From contig NC_014387.1 of assembly GCF_000145035.1 (NCBI RefSeq), positions 938,276 through 1,002,275 on the forward strand: DNA of 64,000 nucleotides, written 5' to 3'. The notes under the pieces were generated by a model. That model was given only the letters and a program-made list of their open reading frames with translations. It did not search any database and was not told where the DNA came from. Position 1 is the stretch's first letter, and each line of letters begins with the position of its first letter. This stretch comes from Butyrivibrio proteoclasticus B316. GTDB lineage: Bacteria > Bacillota > Clostridia > Lachnospirales > Lachnospiraceae. Shown in pieces: positions 7,715-15,864 of the stretch. The position numbers and the translations under genes were made by a program.

Positions 7715-8124
7715 GAAACACTCCTTTCATAATTAGGCGCTCTTTAAAGCACCAAATACTTGTTCTTTCAAACGTTTTTCAAGAACAGATACTAACCAAT
7801 TAATAATTTGTCACCTTATTACAGTATTTAAACTGCGCAGGGATAAATCTAAAGATTTATGCCCTTGCTCGTTTCGCTCTGGTAGTGCGCATTTGTTCAT
7901 ATGAATTGTTCTGTCGAACAAGTTCATACGAAGCAAATTGCTGCTCCCAGAAGCATTTATATTTTTCAATCTAACTTATTTGCGAAAACAACTTGTTGTT
8001 GGAGCATGGCACGAACCACTTGTGTTCGTGTCATACCAACTAACTGGAATCATAAAGAAAATTTTGACACTTTAGAAAAGTATAATAATACTCTTAGATA
8101 TATAATATTTTAAAGTGTCAATTT
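7715..8124. other. 410-base hairpin-rich non-coding region (candidate origin or structured RNA)
   Basis: This gap contains at least four inverted repeats: ataaatct/agatttat (7843-7860), a long imperfect hairpin with ~21-nt arms and a tgtc loop (7891-7938), aacaac/gttgtt (7987-8000), and an 11-bp stem around cacgaac/gttcgtg (8006-8034). A 70-codon plus-strand frame at 7901-8113 runs straight through these hairpins and lacks a ribosome-binding site, so I do not call it. The next gene leftward on the minus strand begins at 7714, so the structures could also lie in its leader. Confidence 0.55.
7891..7938. repeat. Long imperfect hairpin
   Basis: Arms 7891-7911 and 7916-7938 pair over nearly their whole length around a tgtc loop, with one bulged base and a few mismatches. 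It is the strongest of the inverted repeats between 7841 and 8034 and has no T-run, which argues against a simple terminator. Confidence 0.7.
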
Positions 8125-9198
8125 TTATGCAAAGAGTTCTAGTTCATCTGCTTCCCAATCATTCCTCAATAAGAAATATTCCTCAACTTTCGCCTTGTTT
8201 GTACTTAATAGTTTCATAGCTAACATCCTTTGTATATCCATATAACTCCTATGGTATCTAAAGGACGTTTCTGGATCATTGTTGGTCTGTTCACATCTTT
8301 GCTCAATCGTGTCTAACACTTTATCCATAGATTTATCATTTAACTCTTGTTTAAGAGCTTTCAGGTTCTCAACAAGTCCCTGATTCAAATACTTTGGATT
8401 GCAAATAATGTGATACCTTCTAAAGATATACTGGATTCCCAAACGACTTTTTAATTTCTCGTCTCGTAACTTCATATATCTCGCAACTGATACTTCTTTA
8501 TCTGAGTTATAGATAACATTACTCATCGAAGCACAGTTTAATTCATTTAAAGTCTCTTTTTCTATCTCCAATATTTGAGTTCTAAGCTCTTTATCTTTGA
8601 CCTCAAAATATGAACCTCTCTTATCTTTGGCAACTAATACATTGTCCTCAAATTCAATCAGCTTTCGATTTCTTAATGACTTTAATGCGGAATTGACAAT
8701 ATTATTCATTACTCTTCTGCTATCAGCATAGAAGTTTTTAATTTGCCAGTCCTTTATTCCACAATCATACAACTGTAATTCTCTTTTAAGTGGTGCATAG
8801 TTATCGTCATATTTTCCATACTCTGGATTAACGAGTCCTAATATTTCCCATAATTCTTTTTTACGAAAATTTGCAGTAGTAAGTTTGTGTTCAATGAAAT
8901 AACTCAGCAGTACACTCTCAACAAGAGTTACATATACTTTATGGTTCCCATCTTGTCTTTTATCAACTTTTACCTTAGGAACATCATAAATACTATCAAT
9001 AATAATCTTGTGACCTTCTTTATGATAATCACAAAATCTCTTGAGCTCTTCCATACGAAGCTCTCGTTTTCTACCGCCAGTATTATCCCACTCAAATATT
9101 TCACATAGCTTTTTATAGTTGGCTATCTCAACTCTTAGGCCATCCAGCCCGTCTACCTTCAAACTACGAAGGCGCGCTAAAATAAATGCATCATTCAT
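8125..9198 (-). CDS. Element-borne DNA-binding-like protein, possible replication protein
   Basis: A 357-aa protein that I cannot assign firmly. Residues about 25-80 (YKKLCEIFEW, RMEELKRFCDYHKEGHK, then a short IIDSIYDVPK) resemble a DNA-binding domain that is common at the start of proteins from Firmicute mobile elements. The central part has a second possible winged-helix (RRVMNNIVNSALKSLRNRKL). No nuclease, primase or Walker motif is visible. Its place beside a hairpin-rich region, in the operon-like minus-strand block with the excisionase-like gene, suggests a role in replication initiation or regulation of the element. The ATG has only a weak ribosome-binding site. Confidence 0.55.
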   Translation of the reverse strand: MNDAFILARLRSLKVDGLDGLRVEIANYKKLCEIFEWDNTGGRKRELRMEELKRFCDYHKEGHKIIIDSIYDVPKVKVDKRQDGNHKVYVTLVESVLLSYFIEHKLTTANFRKKELWEILGLVNPEYGKYDDNYAPLKRELQLYDCGIKDWQIKNFYADSRRVMNNIVNSALKSLRNRKLIEFEDNVLVAKDKRGSYFEVKDKELRTQILEIEKETLNELNCASMSNVIYNSDKEVSVARYMKLRDEKLKSRLGIQYIFRRYHIICNPKYLNQGLVENLKALKQELNDKSMDKVLDTIEQRCEQTNNDPETSFRYHRSYMDIQRMLAMKLLSTNKAKVEEYFLLRNDWEADELELFA

Positions 9199-9387
9199 AA
9201 TAAATCTGGGTTTGCAGATATTCTCTTTTCAAGGTACTTTATGATTTCAGCAAGAGAGTACTGAGTATAGTATCCATTATCAGAAGCATCATTTTTCAAA
9301 AAAGGTCAGGGAATCATTTTTGTTGAAAACCACATAGTATAAATGGGAACTAATTGCATCTGATAGTGTATAGACATCAGTAAAGTA

Positions 9388-9594
9388 TTAAACAACATAT
9401 CGTTTTCCTAAGGCACCATGATTTAGCCATTGCATAAATGCTTCTTTGGGAACAATGCGTTTCTTTTTTCCAATCTGGATAGAAGGAAAATCACTTCTAT
9501 TTACAAGTGCTCTAGCCTGATTGATCCCTATTCCTAATATATTAGAAATATCTTTTATAGATAGAACATCTTGAAATACCACTATTTTATCCAT
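9388..9594 (-). CDS. Excisionase-like small helix-turn-helix protein
   Basis: A 68-aa protein with a MerR-like winged-helix of the excisionase family: the helix-turn-helix is read in LSIKDISNILGIGINQARAL and the wing in PSIQIGKKKRIVPKEAFMQW. Such proteins bind next to the attachment sites and turn the integrase towards excision. A longer frame begins at 9642, but AGGAG seven bases before the ATG at 9594 decides the start. A good minus-strand promoter lies just upstream, and the HTH regulator gene diverges from it. This is the usual regulatory switch layout of small integrative elements. Confidence 0.82.
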   Translation of the reverse strand: MDKIVVFQDVLSIKDISNILGIGINQARALVNRSDFPSIQIGKKKRIVPKEAFMQWLNHGALGKRYVV

Positions 9595-9629
9595 TTTTGA
9601 ACTCCTTTCCATTATTTTTAACAGAAAAT

Positions 9630-9658
9630 ATAATATCAGCAAGCTTGTAAAAAGTCAA
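9630..9658 (-). promoter_or_regulatory. Promoter of the excisionase-like gene
   Basis: Reading the minus strand, TTGACT (9658-9653) and TATTAT (9635-9630) are separated by exactly 17 bases. It points towards the gene starting at 9594. Confidence 0.75.
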
Positions 9659-9697
9659 TAATTTTACGTAGAAAATAAAAAAAGTACAAAATATCCA

Positions 9698-9726
9698 TTT
9701 ACAAATACGCAAGAGAGCAATACAAT
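9698..9726 (+). promoter_or_regulatory. Promoter of the divergent HTH regulator
   Basis: TTTACA (9698-9703) and TACAAT (9721-9726) are separated by 17 bases and lie 32 bases before the regulator's start codon. It lies back to back with the excisionase promoter, so the regulator could control both. Confidence 0.7.
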
Positions 9727-9758
9727 ATAAATACAGATTTTTTTGGAGGAGCTTTTTT

Positions 9759-10442
9759 ATGAATGGAAATAAAATTATTTTGAGTGAACGAATGATTTCA
9801 TATATAAAGAGAAGAAGGAAAGATTTGGGCATATCAGCTTATAAATTATCTGCTGATTGTGGTCAAAATAAGTACTGGGTAAACAATATAGAAAACGGAC
9901 GAACAAAGACAATTTCAGAGGAATCTGCACATAAGATTTTTGAAGCTTTGGATGCGATAGAACATAATCGTGTGTTGGATGATTTCTTGAAGAAAATTGA
10001 ATCAGGCGAAGCTGATGCTTCATTAGCTTTTTTCGCGGAAGATGGAAAAAATATTGAAGAATTAGAAGGCGGAGAGCATTATCATTTTGACGCTGAACAG
10101 CATAAGAAAGAATTAAAAAAGCAAATGAACGTAGCACATAATAAAATGCTAAAGTTGCTCGAGAAGATTGACTATGATGATGCGAATTCAATTATGAAAT
10201 ATGAGACATACATAAGGACTTATATAGCTTTATTAACATCTATAGGTGGACAGGCTTTCTTTAGAAAGATTATGAAGTATCCTTTGCACTTTGCTTCATA
10301 TTCATGTGTGGATGGGGTGCAAAAGAAAATCAAAGATGATGCGATGTATGAGTATATGATTAAGAAAGACGAAAATGGAAAACCATATATGATGGTTAAA
10401 TCCCTAATATCTGATGAAGAAAATGAAAATCTGTTTGGATAA
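9759..10442 (+). CDS. XRE-type helix-turn-helix regulator of the element
   Basis: A 227-aa protein with an N-terminal Cro/CI-like helix-turn-helix at about residues 9-50 (ISYIKRRRKDLGISAYKLSA, then WVNNIENGRTKTIS). The rest is mostly helical and acidic and is not recognised; it may serve dimerisation or sensing. GGAGG lies ten bases before the ATG. Being transcribed away from the excisionase-like gene across a shared promoter region, it is the natural candidate for the lysogeny-type repressor that keeps the element integrated. Binding to the 9630-9726 interval is inference. Confidence 0.82.
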   Translation: MNGNKIILSERMISYIKRRRKDLGISAYKLSADCGQNKYWVNNIENGRTKTISEESAHKIFEALDAIEHNRVLDDFLKKIESGEADASLAFFAEDGKNIEELEGGEHYHFDAEQHKKELKKQMNVAHNKMLKLLEKIDYDDANSIMKYETYIRTYIALLTSIGGQAFFRKIMKYPLHFASYSCVDGVQKKIKDDAMYEYMIKKDENGKPYMMVKSLISDEENENLFG

Positions 10443-10446
10443 TAAA

Positions 10447-10471
10447 GGCAGCAGGCTATATACCTGCTGCC
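10447..10471. terminator. Hairpin between convergent genes
   Basis: The perfect 9-bp stem ggcagcagg/cctgctgcc with a ctatata loop lies between the HTH regulator and the SHOCT protein gene, whose stop codons face each other. There is no strong T-run. Confidence 0.6.
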
Positions 10472-10498
10472 GATTATAATGCTTTATGCTGCCTGATT

Positions 10499-11323
10499 TT
10501 ACATTAGTGCTGTTATATTCAATGCAGCTTTTCTTTCAGCGGCATATTCTTCCTCTGTAATAAGGCCATCACTAAGTTTCTTCTTAAGATCTTCTAACTT
10601 ATCATATAAAGTGATTTCCTTAGGTTTGACCTCTTTTTGTGATGTTCCGCTAATACCGCCATGAGCCATTATATATTTGTCACTTTTTAATGGTAGCTTG
10701 TTATGTAAAAATTCTCCAAATTCAAAGCCTTCGCCGGTACTTGACTTTGAAACCTTCATCATTTTTGTTACATCATACTGATCTTTATAATAAATGTAGA
10801 CCACTCTTTCATCGACTTGCTCAACTTCTGTATCTATATGATGTCTATCTTTCGTTGCACCAACAGCCATTCCAGCTGATCCAGCTATGATTCCACCAAC
10901 AACAGCTCCTGAAAGAGATATATCTTTTCCAGTATTTTTTACTTTTGATATGTATGAAACAGAACCATCCTTGGTGTACATCTCAATCTTTTCAAGTGGA
11001 ATCGTAAGCGCTTTCTGTGTCCCTACGAAACAAAGCTTATTCTTCTGACTATCTACCCAATAATATGCTGGACTAATCTTACTTGATCCATTTTCTACAA
11101 CGACCTCGTTTTGAAATATATATGTATATTTATAGTTTGCATATGATTGTCTATAAGATGGCTCAACAAAAGTAATATCTGCATCTTTACAACTTCTTTT
11201 CAATTCTTCAAAATAACGATTAATATAATCATTTTCCTTATCTGATTCATTATTAGACATGCTAGCTACGCCAATAAAAACAACTCCTACAATAATAATA
11301 GTCAATAATACTGTTCCCAACAT
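10499..11323 (-). CDS. Membrane-anchored protein with C-terminal SHOCT domain
   Basis: A 274-aa protein with one N-terminal membrane helix (VLLTIIIVGVVFIGVASM) followed by a soluble region. A glycine-rich hydrophobic stretch at about 138-155 (LSGAVVGGIIAGSAGMAVGA) may be a second membrane segment. The last ~30 residues (LEDLKKKLSDGLITEEEYAA) match the SHOCT domain, a short domain found at the ends of many bacterial membrane and phage proteins. The function is unknown; superinfection exclusion or surface modification are possible for an element-borne membrane protein, but nothing proves it. The gene lies between the regulator and the integrase. Confidence 0.75.
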   Translation of the reverse strand: MLGTVLLTIIIVGVVFIGVASMSNNESDKENDYINRYFEELKRSCKDADITFVEPSYRQSYANYKYTYIFQNEVVVENGSSKISPAYYWVDSQKNKLCFVGTQKALTIPLEKIEMYTKDGSVSYISKVKNTGKDISLSGAVVGGIIAGSAGMAVGATKDRHHIDTEVEQVDERVVYIYYKDQYDVTKMMKVSKSSTGEGFEFGEFLHNKLPLKSDKYIMAHGGISGTSQKEVKPKEITLYDKLEDLKKKLSDGLITEEEYAAERKAALNITALM

Positions 11324-11481
11324 AATCTCTCATTCCCTTTAATTTGCTTATTCGCTGGTGCATATTTTATCATATTCTCATTGAAAGTTATATATGGAAA
11401 TACAGTATTCATAAGCTCTGTATTTCACACACGTATAACTATCGATTCTTAAATCTTCTTATTTTTCTTTTGAACAATATG

Positions 11482-11520
11482 TAAAGCTCAACCTTCTGTG
11501 ACAATGAGGGTTGAGCTTTA
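11482..11520. terminator. Hairpin between SHOCT gene promoter region and integrase end
   Basis: The stem taaagctcaacc/ggttgagcttta lies just downstream of the integrase stop on the minus strand. The T-run is poor, so termination efficiency is uncertain. Confidence 0.55.
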
Positions 11521-11559
11521 AATGTATTTTATGCACTTTATAAAAATGCTTCATGATAA

Positions 11560-12753
11560 TCATGCAATATGGTCGAACATGCTCATTTTCTGTTCTTCAA
11601 TGATATTATAGTAAATCTTCATTGTAGTAGAGATATCAGAATGTCCTGCCGTACGGCTGATAAGTGAGATGTCTACTCCGTGCCTGATGTAATAACTGAT
11701 TCCAGTATGCCTCAGACCATGCAAACTGATATCTTTAGTAATTCCTGCGTTCACAAGAGCTTGTTTAAGTTTCTTGTTTAGATGCTGTAATGAGATAGGA
11801 TTCCCATTTTCGGATTGAAAAACAAAACTACTTGCCTCAATATTGTTGCACCAGAGTTTAATGTGCTCTTTTAAACAAGCTTGAGCTTGAGAACTGAGTG
11901 GAACAGTTCTAATGGCGTGTTTAGACTTTGGAGTAGTCAGCTTCCATTCCTTCTTTCCTGTGTCGTAGTTCATTTCTTGGCTATATTCCCTTGATATTCG
12001 CATGGTACAACGAGTGTTGTCTGCGCATTCTAGGTTGGCAATATCTCCGTATTTTAAACCTAGAGCTTCACCAATTCTGACGTAAGACCACATGATAAAT
12101 AGGAGCATATATCCACATTTATATCCTCCAATACCATTCTGATAGGGTTTAGTTAGCTCTTTCGTTAATAGTTCAATTTCTTCGTCTGACAATACTTTGT
12201 TGTTATCAATATCTCCTGCATCCACAACAGAATAGTCAATTTGCTTTTGAGGCTTATCTACAAGAAGCATGGGATTATTGTTGGAATCCCTTTTGTAGTA
12301 ATGCTCAAAGAACTGATTAAGCAATCCGTGAACCTTATTCACAGTTGATTGTGATCTGCTGTATGAAACTTCATTTAAAAGTGACTGGATGTCATTAGAA
12401 CCAATATTATCAATAGACATCCTTCCTATTGGCATTTCCTCGATATATGTGTGGAATATCTGCATATTCCTATCGAATGAACGGCCTTTGAGTTTACCCT
12501 TTCTGTACGTCTCTAACCAGAACAGAACGGCATCTTTAAACAAAGCACATTGTTCGATATCAGAAGGGTGCATTAGCTTTTCTTTCTCGAGAAGCTGTGA
12601 TTCTTTCTCTTTCATTTTTTTGATGCATTCACGTTCTGACTTTCCGTAGACACTAACATACTTGCCTAGAATGCGCTTCCTATACCTGATAGGAGCATTT
12701 GGACGATTTGTCACTTCGGAGAATGTTCCTTCTCCATAAATACCTTTAGCCAT
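11560..12753 (-). CDS. Tyrosine recombinase/integrase of the tRNA-Trp element
   Basis: A 397-aa phage-type integrase that joins the element to the tRNA-Trp gene. The N-terminal part resembles an AP2-like arm-binding domain (GKYVSVYGKSERECIKKMKE), followed by a SAM-like core-binding domain and the catalytic domain. Catalytic residues are visible: Arg in RIGEALGLKYGD, His-x-x-Arg in SLHGLRHTG, His in TAGHSD and the nucleophile Tyr in TTMKIYYNI. A GTG at 12789 extends the frame, but the added residues only translate the 12-bp repeats. AGAGG seven bases before the ATG at 12753 decides the start. The gene reads away from the tRNA beside the right attachment site, the standard arrangement. Confidence 0.95.
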   Translation of the reverse strand: MAKGIYGEGTFSEVTNRPNAPIRYRKRILGKYVSVYGKSERECIKKMKEKESQLLEKEKLMHPSDIEQCALFKDAVLFWLETYRKGKLKGRSFDRNMQIFHTYIEEMPIGRMSIDNIGSNDIQSLLNEVSYSRSQSTVNKVHGLLNQFFEHYYKRDSNNNPMLLVDKPQKQIDYSVVDAGDIDNNKVLSDEEIELLTKELTKPYQNGIGGYKCGYMLLFIMWSYVRIGEALGLKYGDIANLECADNTRCTMRISREYSQEMNYDTGKKEWKLTTPKSKHAIRTVPLSSQAQACLKEHIKLWCNNIEASSFVFQSENGNPISLQHLNKKLKQALVNAGITKDISLHGLRHTGISYYIRHGVDISLISRTAGHSDISTTMKIYYNIIEEQKMSMFDHIA

Positions 12754-12768
12754 AAATAACCTCTTTCT

Positions 12769-12792
12769 TGTAGCCACATTTGTAGCCACATT
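12769..12792. repeat. Two tandem 12-bp repeats (tgtagccacatt) near the right end
   Basis: These are the same 12-bp units as the three at 3778-3813, in the same orientation, immediately upstream of the integrase start codon. They are probable arm-type binding sites and could also let the integrase repress its own gene. Confidence 0.75.
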
Positions 12793-12907
12793 TAATAGTG
12801 GGAATTAGTGTTTTTGAGTGTTTTTTAGTTGAAATTGGGAATTTGTTTTCAGACCTGAAAACAACAAAAAAGCCTGAAAACATGTAGTTTTCAAGCTCTC
12901 AATAATT

Positions 12908-12950
12908 AGCAGGGGAAGCAGGATTCGAACCCGCATGAGCGGTTTTGGAG
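12908..12950. repeat. Right attachment site within tRNA-Trp
   Basis: This is the second copy of the 43-bp repeat. Here it completes the intact tRNA, covering positions 32 to the 3' end plus two bases. The element therefore occupies about 3717-12950, some 9.2 kb. Confidence 0.92.
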
Positions 12951-12981
12951 ACCGGCATACTAGCCATTGTATGATTCCCCT
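12910..12981 (-). tRNA. tRNA-Trp (anticodon CCA)
   Basis: A 72-nt tRNA on the minus strand with a perfect 7-bp acceptor stem (aggggaa/ttcccct), D-stem atac/gtat, an anticodon loop ctCCAaa giving CCA, T-loop ttcgaat and discriminator base G. The terminal CCA is not encoded. Its 3' half is supplied by the integrated element; the original 3' half remains at 3674-3716. Confidence 0.93.
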
Positions 12982-13379
12982 TTATTTATTTGTGTCAGTA
13001 TCTATCAGCACCGACGAATGTTAGTTTATCACATTGATTATTGATTGTAAATAATTATTTTATAGTTATTTTATTTACTAATAAGTGTCCTATGTTAAAA
13101 GCTTTATATGTTTTGCCCCGAAAAAATCAAAAATATTAAATTCGGGTATAAACCTCTCAGAAAACTACAATCCTTAAAGTCCGTATAGCAGACGCAGGTG
13201 ATATTTAATTGAGCTCAATTTCCTTCTATACGAGAAATACAATATGATGTATAATAATAAGTGTTATATAATAGATATAGTGCTAATGCTATGAAATGAA
13301 TAAAGTTATCAGATGACAACAGCGCTATAGACTGATAACTAAGTCTTATAAGGCAATTTATCTCATAAGGGGGATTTGT
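12982..13379 (+). promoter_or_regulatory. 398-base non-coding region before the secreted repeat protein
   Basis: No gene is seen. Structures include cccgaa/ttcggg with an 18-nt loop (13117-13146), a perfect 14-bp palindrome aattgagctcaatt (13207-13220), a -10-like TATAAT at 13267-13272, and a perfect 9-bp stem agttatcag/ctgataact (13304-13340) in what would be the transcript leader. AAGGGGG lies six bases before the start codon at 13380. I found no match to a known riboswitch. Confidence 0.45.
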
Positions 13380-14423
13380 ATGAAAAAAAGAGCTCTTTCG
13401 ATATTTACTGTGGCTATTATGTTATTTTCTATGTTTGCCGGTGTTATTCTTTTTCCGGTGAGGATTGTAGCTGCAGAGTCGACCTTTTCAGGTACGGTTT
13501 CAGACAAAACAAATGCAGAAATGCTATACCTTAATACCAGCGGTGGAACAATGGAGATTAAGATTGATTCAAATGTAGCTGTTTCGGGAACCAAGGTTAT
13601 CCTGCCCGGTAATTCAGTAGTTGCCACCTGCTATGTGGGAAGTGATGAGTACTGGCATGTATCCAAGTTATCTGGAAGTACCCAGGTTGGTAAGCCGGCA
13701 ATTGATCAGAGTACCAAGGCAACTGTAAAGGGCAGAATTGCCAAGGGTACATCAGAGGAACTTCTGTATCTTGTTGTTGATAACGGAACAATGCAGATCA
13801 AGATGGATGCAGATACTGATCTTAGCGGGACTACAATGCTGATAATTGGTAAGCAGGTACAGGTAGTCTGCGCAAGAGGATCTGATGCTTATATGCATGC
13901 TCTTTCAATATCTGATGTTGCTACTGCAAGCTCAAGTGTTTCATCGGCATCTTCAACTTCATCTGGCGGATCATCTGCCAATTATGTGAGCGGAACAGTT
14001 GAAAAGGGAACAACTGCATCAATGCTGTATCTTGGTACATCAGGCGGTACAATGGAATTTGTTCTTGATCTTGCTACAGATGCAAGCGGATGCAGAGTAT
14101 TGATACCGGGGCAGTCTATTTCAGTTAATTTCTACAGAGAAAGTGATGCCTGGAATCATACTTCCAAGATAGTTAATAATTCCTCCAAGGCCGCAGCGGA
14201 GGTTTCACTTGATGCTTCTTCCAAGACAACAGTTACAGGTACAGTTGATGGAGCTACTACGGAGAATACACTTTTCCTCAATACCAGTGGCGGAACAATG
14301 CAGATAAGGCTCGATGCTTCCACCAATTTTTCAAGATGTCCTGTAATTCTCCAGGATAAGAATATTTCTGTAACGATCGAACGTGGAAGCGACGAATATT
14401 ATCATGCTGTTGCTATCCAGTAA
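13380..14423 (+). CDS. Secreted protein with four ~75-residue repeats
   Basis: A 347-aa protein with a Sec signal peptide (lysines, then FTVAIMLFSMFAGVILF, probable cleavage after AAE or nearby). The mature part has four repeats, starting at about residues 35, 112, 204 and 282. Each has G-T-V or GR(I), then a TT/TSEE-ML-YL segment, S/NGGTM-x-I/F-x-(L/M)D and a G-S-D-x-Y/W-H ending. A serine-rich linker (ATASSSVSSASSTSSGG) divides repeats 2 and 3. The repeats look beta-rich, like small barrels, and I do not recognise the family. An extracellular binding role is inferred only from secretion and repetition. A terminator follows. Confidence 0.75.
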   Translation: MKKRALSIFTVAIMLFSMFAGVILFPVRIVAAESTFSGTVSDKTNAEMLYLNTSGGTMEIKIDSNVAVSGTKVILPGNSVVATCYVGSDEYWHVSKLSGSTQVGKPAIDQSTKATVKGRIAKGTSEELLYLVVDNGTMQIKMDADTDLSGTTMLIIGKQVQVVCARGSDAYMHALSISDVATASSSVSSASSTSSGGSSANYVSGTVEKGTTASMLYLGTSGGTMEFVLDLATDASGCRVLIPGQSISVNFYRESDAWNHTSKIVNNSSKAAAEVSLDASSKTTVTGTVDGATTENTLFLNTSGGTMQIRLDASTNFSRCPVILQDKNISVTIERGSDEYYHAVAIQ

Positions 14424-14475
14424 CAATCATATGATGTAAAAGATATAATAAATATGCGAATATTGTAGAAGTAAG

Positions 14476-14516
14476 AGAGTGTCGTGCTTGGAGAATATAG
14501 TACGACACTCTTTGTT
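14476..14516 (+). terminator. Terminator after the secreted repeat protein
   Basis: The perfect 10-bp stem agagtgtcgt/acgacactct, with a loop of about 16 bases, is followed by ttgttct. Confidence 0.7.
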
Positions 14517-14541
14517 CTGTATATTGAAAAATGACGTCAAC

Positions 14542-14571
14542 TTGAATATCACGCACATAATATCGTAAAAT
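14542..14571 (+). promoter_or_regulatory. Promoter of the GAF-ABC operon
   Basis: TTGAAT (14542-14547) and TAAAAT (14566-14571) are separated by 18 bases, about 60 bases before the chosen start codon. Confidence 0.5.
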
Positions 14572-14631
14572 AGTGTGTGTAATAATATGCAATCGCCCTC
14601 TATTGTACATCAACCACAGGAGATCTTGCGA

Positions 14632-15846
14632 ATGGCAATTACAAATGACAATATGCTGACGCTGCTGAATATAATGCATTTGATGGAAGCTGATCAGATT
14701 GAGACGGCTCTTTCGGATGCCTTTGAGGCGCTGCTCAAAGAGGTATCTGCTTCTTCCGGTGGGATTTGGCTTAAAAGTCCTGACACTATGCACATTTACA
14801 GCATAGTGTCAGTTGGCGAAAACAATATCGCCGGCTTTTCGATTGAATATGGACAGGGAATTGTTGGAGAAATCTCCGATGGGAATAAAGAACTGTTCAT
14901 AGCAGATACAGGGGGAGATTCACGGTTTCCGGGAGGAAAAGATGATATCACGGGAAATGTGGTTAAGAATGTCCTGTTATTCCCGATGATCCTTCGAAGC
15001 CAGACTATAGGCTGTGTTGAAATCTTTGATAAAGCTGATGCTGCCTACACGGAAGATGAGATGGCACTTATGAAGTCCTTTGCTGCGCTGGTTGCGATGA
15101 ACATTGATGAGAGAGGGTATGTCTATAATACCAATACTGATCGCAAGGTGGTCATGTCTCTTAGAAACATAATCAAGGATTACCCGTCAGGCCAGGAAGT
15201 TGCGCATATTTTAAAGGGTGTCGACCTTGATATATATGAAAATGAATTTCTGGTTATTTTGGGAGAGAGTGGCTGTGGCAAGACAACTCTTCTTAATATA
15301 ATCGGTGGAATGGACTCAGCGAGCAGCGGAGAGATTTTTTTTGATGGAAAAGACTTTTCGAAACCCACGGAAAAAGAGCTGATTGATTATCGAAGAGATG
15401 ACGTTGGCTTTATTTTCCAGTCCTATAACTTAATGCCAAATCTCACGGCACTTGAGAATGTCAAATTTATCGCCGAAATCTGTAAGAATCCTGCAGAGCC
15501 GGAAAAGGCACTTGATATGGTTGGACTTTCAAACAGGGCAGGCAATTATCCTTCTATGATGAGTGGAGGTCAGCAGCAGAGAGTGTCCATCGCAAGGGCA
15601 ATTGTCAAAAGACCAAGGATCATACTTGCAGATGAACCTACGGCAGCTCTTGATTTTGCTACAGGGCAGGAGGTTTTGGAACTTATTGAGAATCTTATCA
15701 GCAAGAAGATCACAACAGTTGTTATGGTCACTCACAATGCTGAGATTGCCAAGATGGCCAATCGTGTGGTCAGGGTCAAGAACGGCAAAATCTCAAGTAT
15801 ACGCGTAAATGCATGGCCAATGCACGCTTCAGAGCTTTCATGGTAA
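14632..15846 (+). CDS. GAF domain fused to an ABC transporter ATPase
   Basis: A 404-aa fusion. Residues about 10-165 read as a GAF sensory domain (ASSGGIWLKS, SIEYGQGIVGEI, VLLFPMILRSQTIGCVEI). Residues about 175-400 are a LolD/MacB-type nucleotide-binding domain with Walker A GESGCGKTT, Q-loop IFQSYNLMPNL, signature MSGGQQQRVSIARA, Walker B IILADEPTAALD and the H-loop VTHNAE. AGGAG lies nine bases before the ATG at 14632; a GTG at 14575 lacks such a site. The permease begins 18 bases after the stop, so the two form one transporter. A small-molecule or redox sensor on an ABC ATPase suggests that transport is gated by a cytoplasmic signal; the ligand is unknown. Confidence 0.88.
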   Translation: MAITNDNMLTLLNIMHLMEADQIETALSDAFEALLKEVSASSGGIWLKSPDTMHIYSIVSVGENNIAGFSIEYGQGIVGEISDGNKELFIADTGGDSRFPGGKDDITGNVVKNVLLFPMILRSQTIGCVEIFDKADAAYTEDEMALMKSFAALVAMNIDERGYVYNTNTDRKVVMSLRNIIKDYPSGQEVAHILKGVDLDIYENEFLVILGESGCGKTTLLNIIGGMDSASSGEIFFDGKDFSKPTEKELIDYRRDDVGFIFQSYNLMPNLTALENVKFIAEICKNPAEPEKALDMVGLSNRAGNYPSMMSGGQQQRVSIARAIVKRPRIILADEPTAALDFATGQEVLELIENLISKKITTVVMVTHNAEIAKMANRVVRVKNGKISSIRVNAWPMHASELSW

Positions 15847-15864
15847 ATGTTTTTGGGAGATCAA

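Noticed and set aside
7901..8113. 70-codon plus-strand open frame
   Set aside because: It crosses several hairpins, has no ribosome-binding site and its composition follows the inverted repeats.
12754..12789. GTG start adding 12 residues to the integrase
   Set aside because: The added codons are just the two 12-bp repeats; the ATG at 12753 has a good ribosome-binding site.
13140..13340. Cyclic di-GMP riboswitch before the secreted protein
   Set aside because: A segment agcagacgcaggtga looked suggestive, but the conserved GEMM core and receptor are not found.
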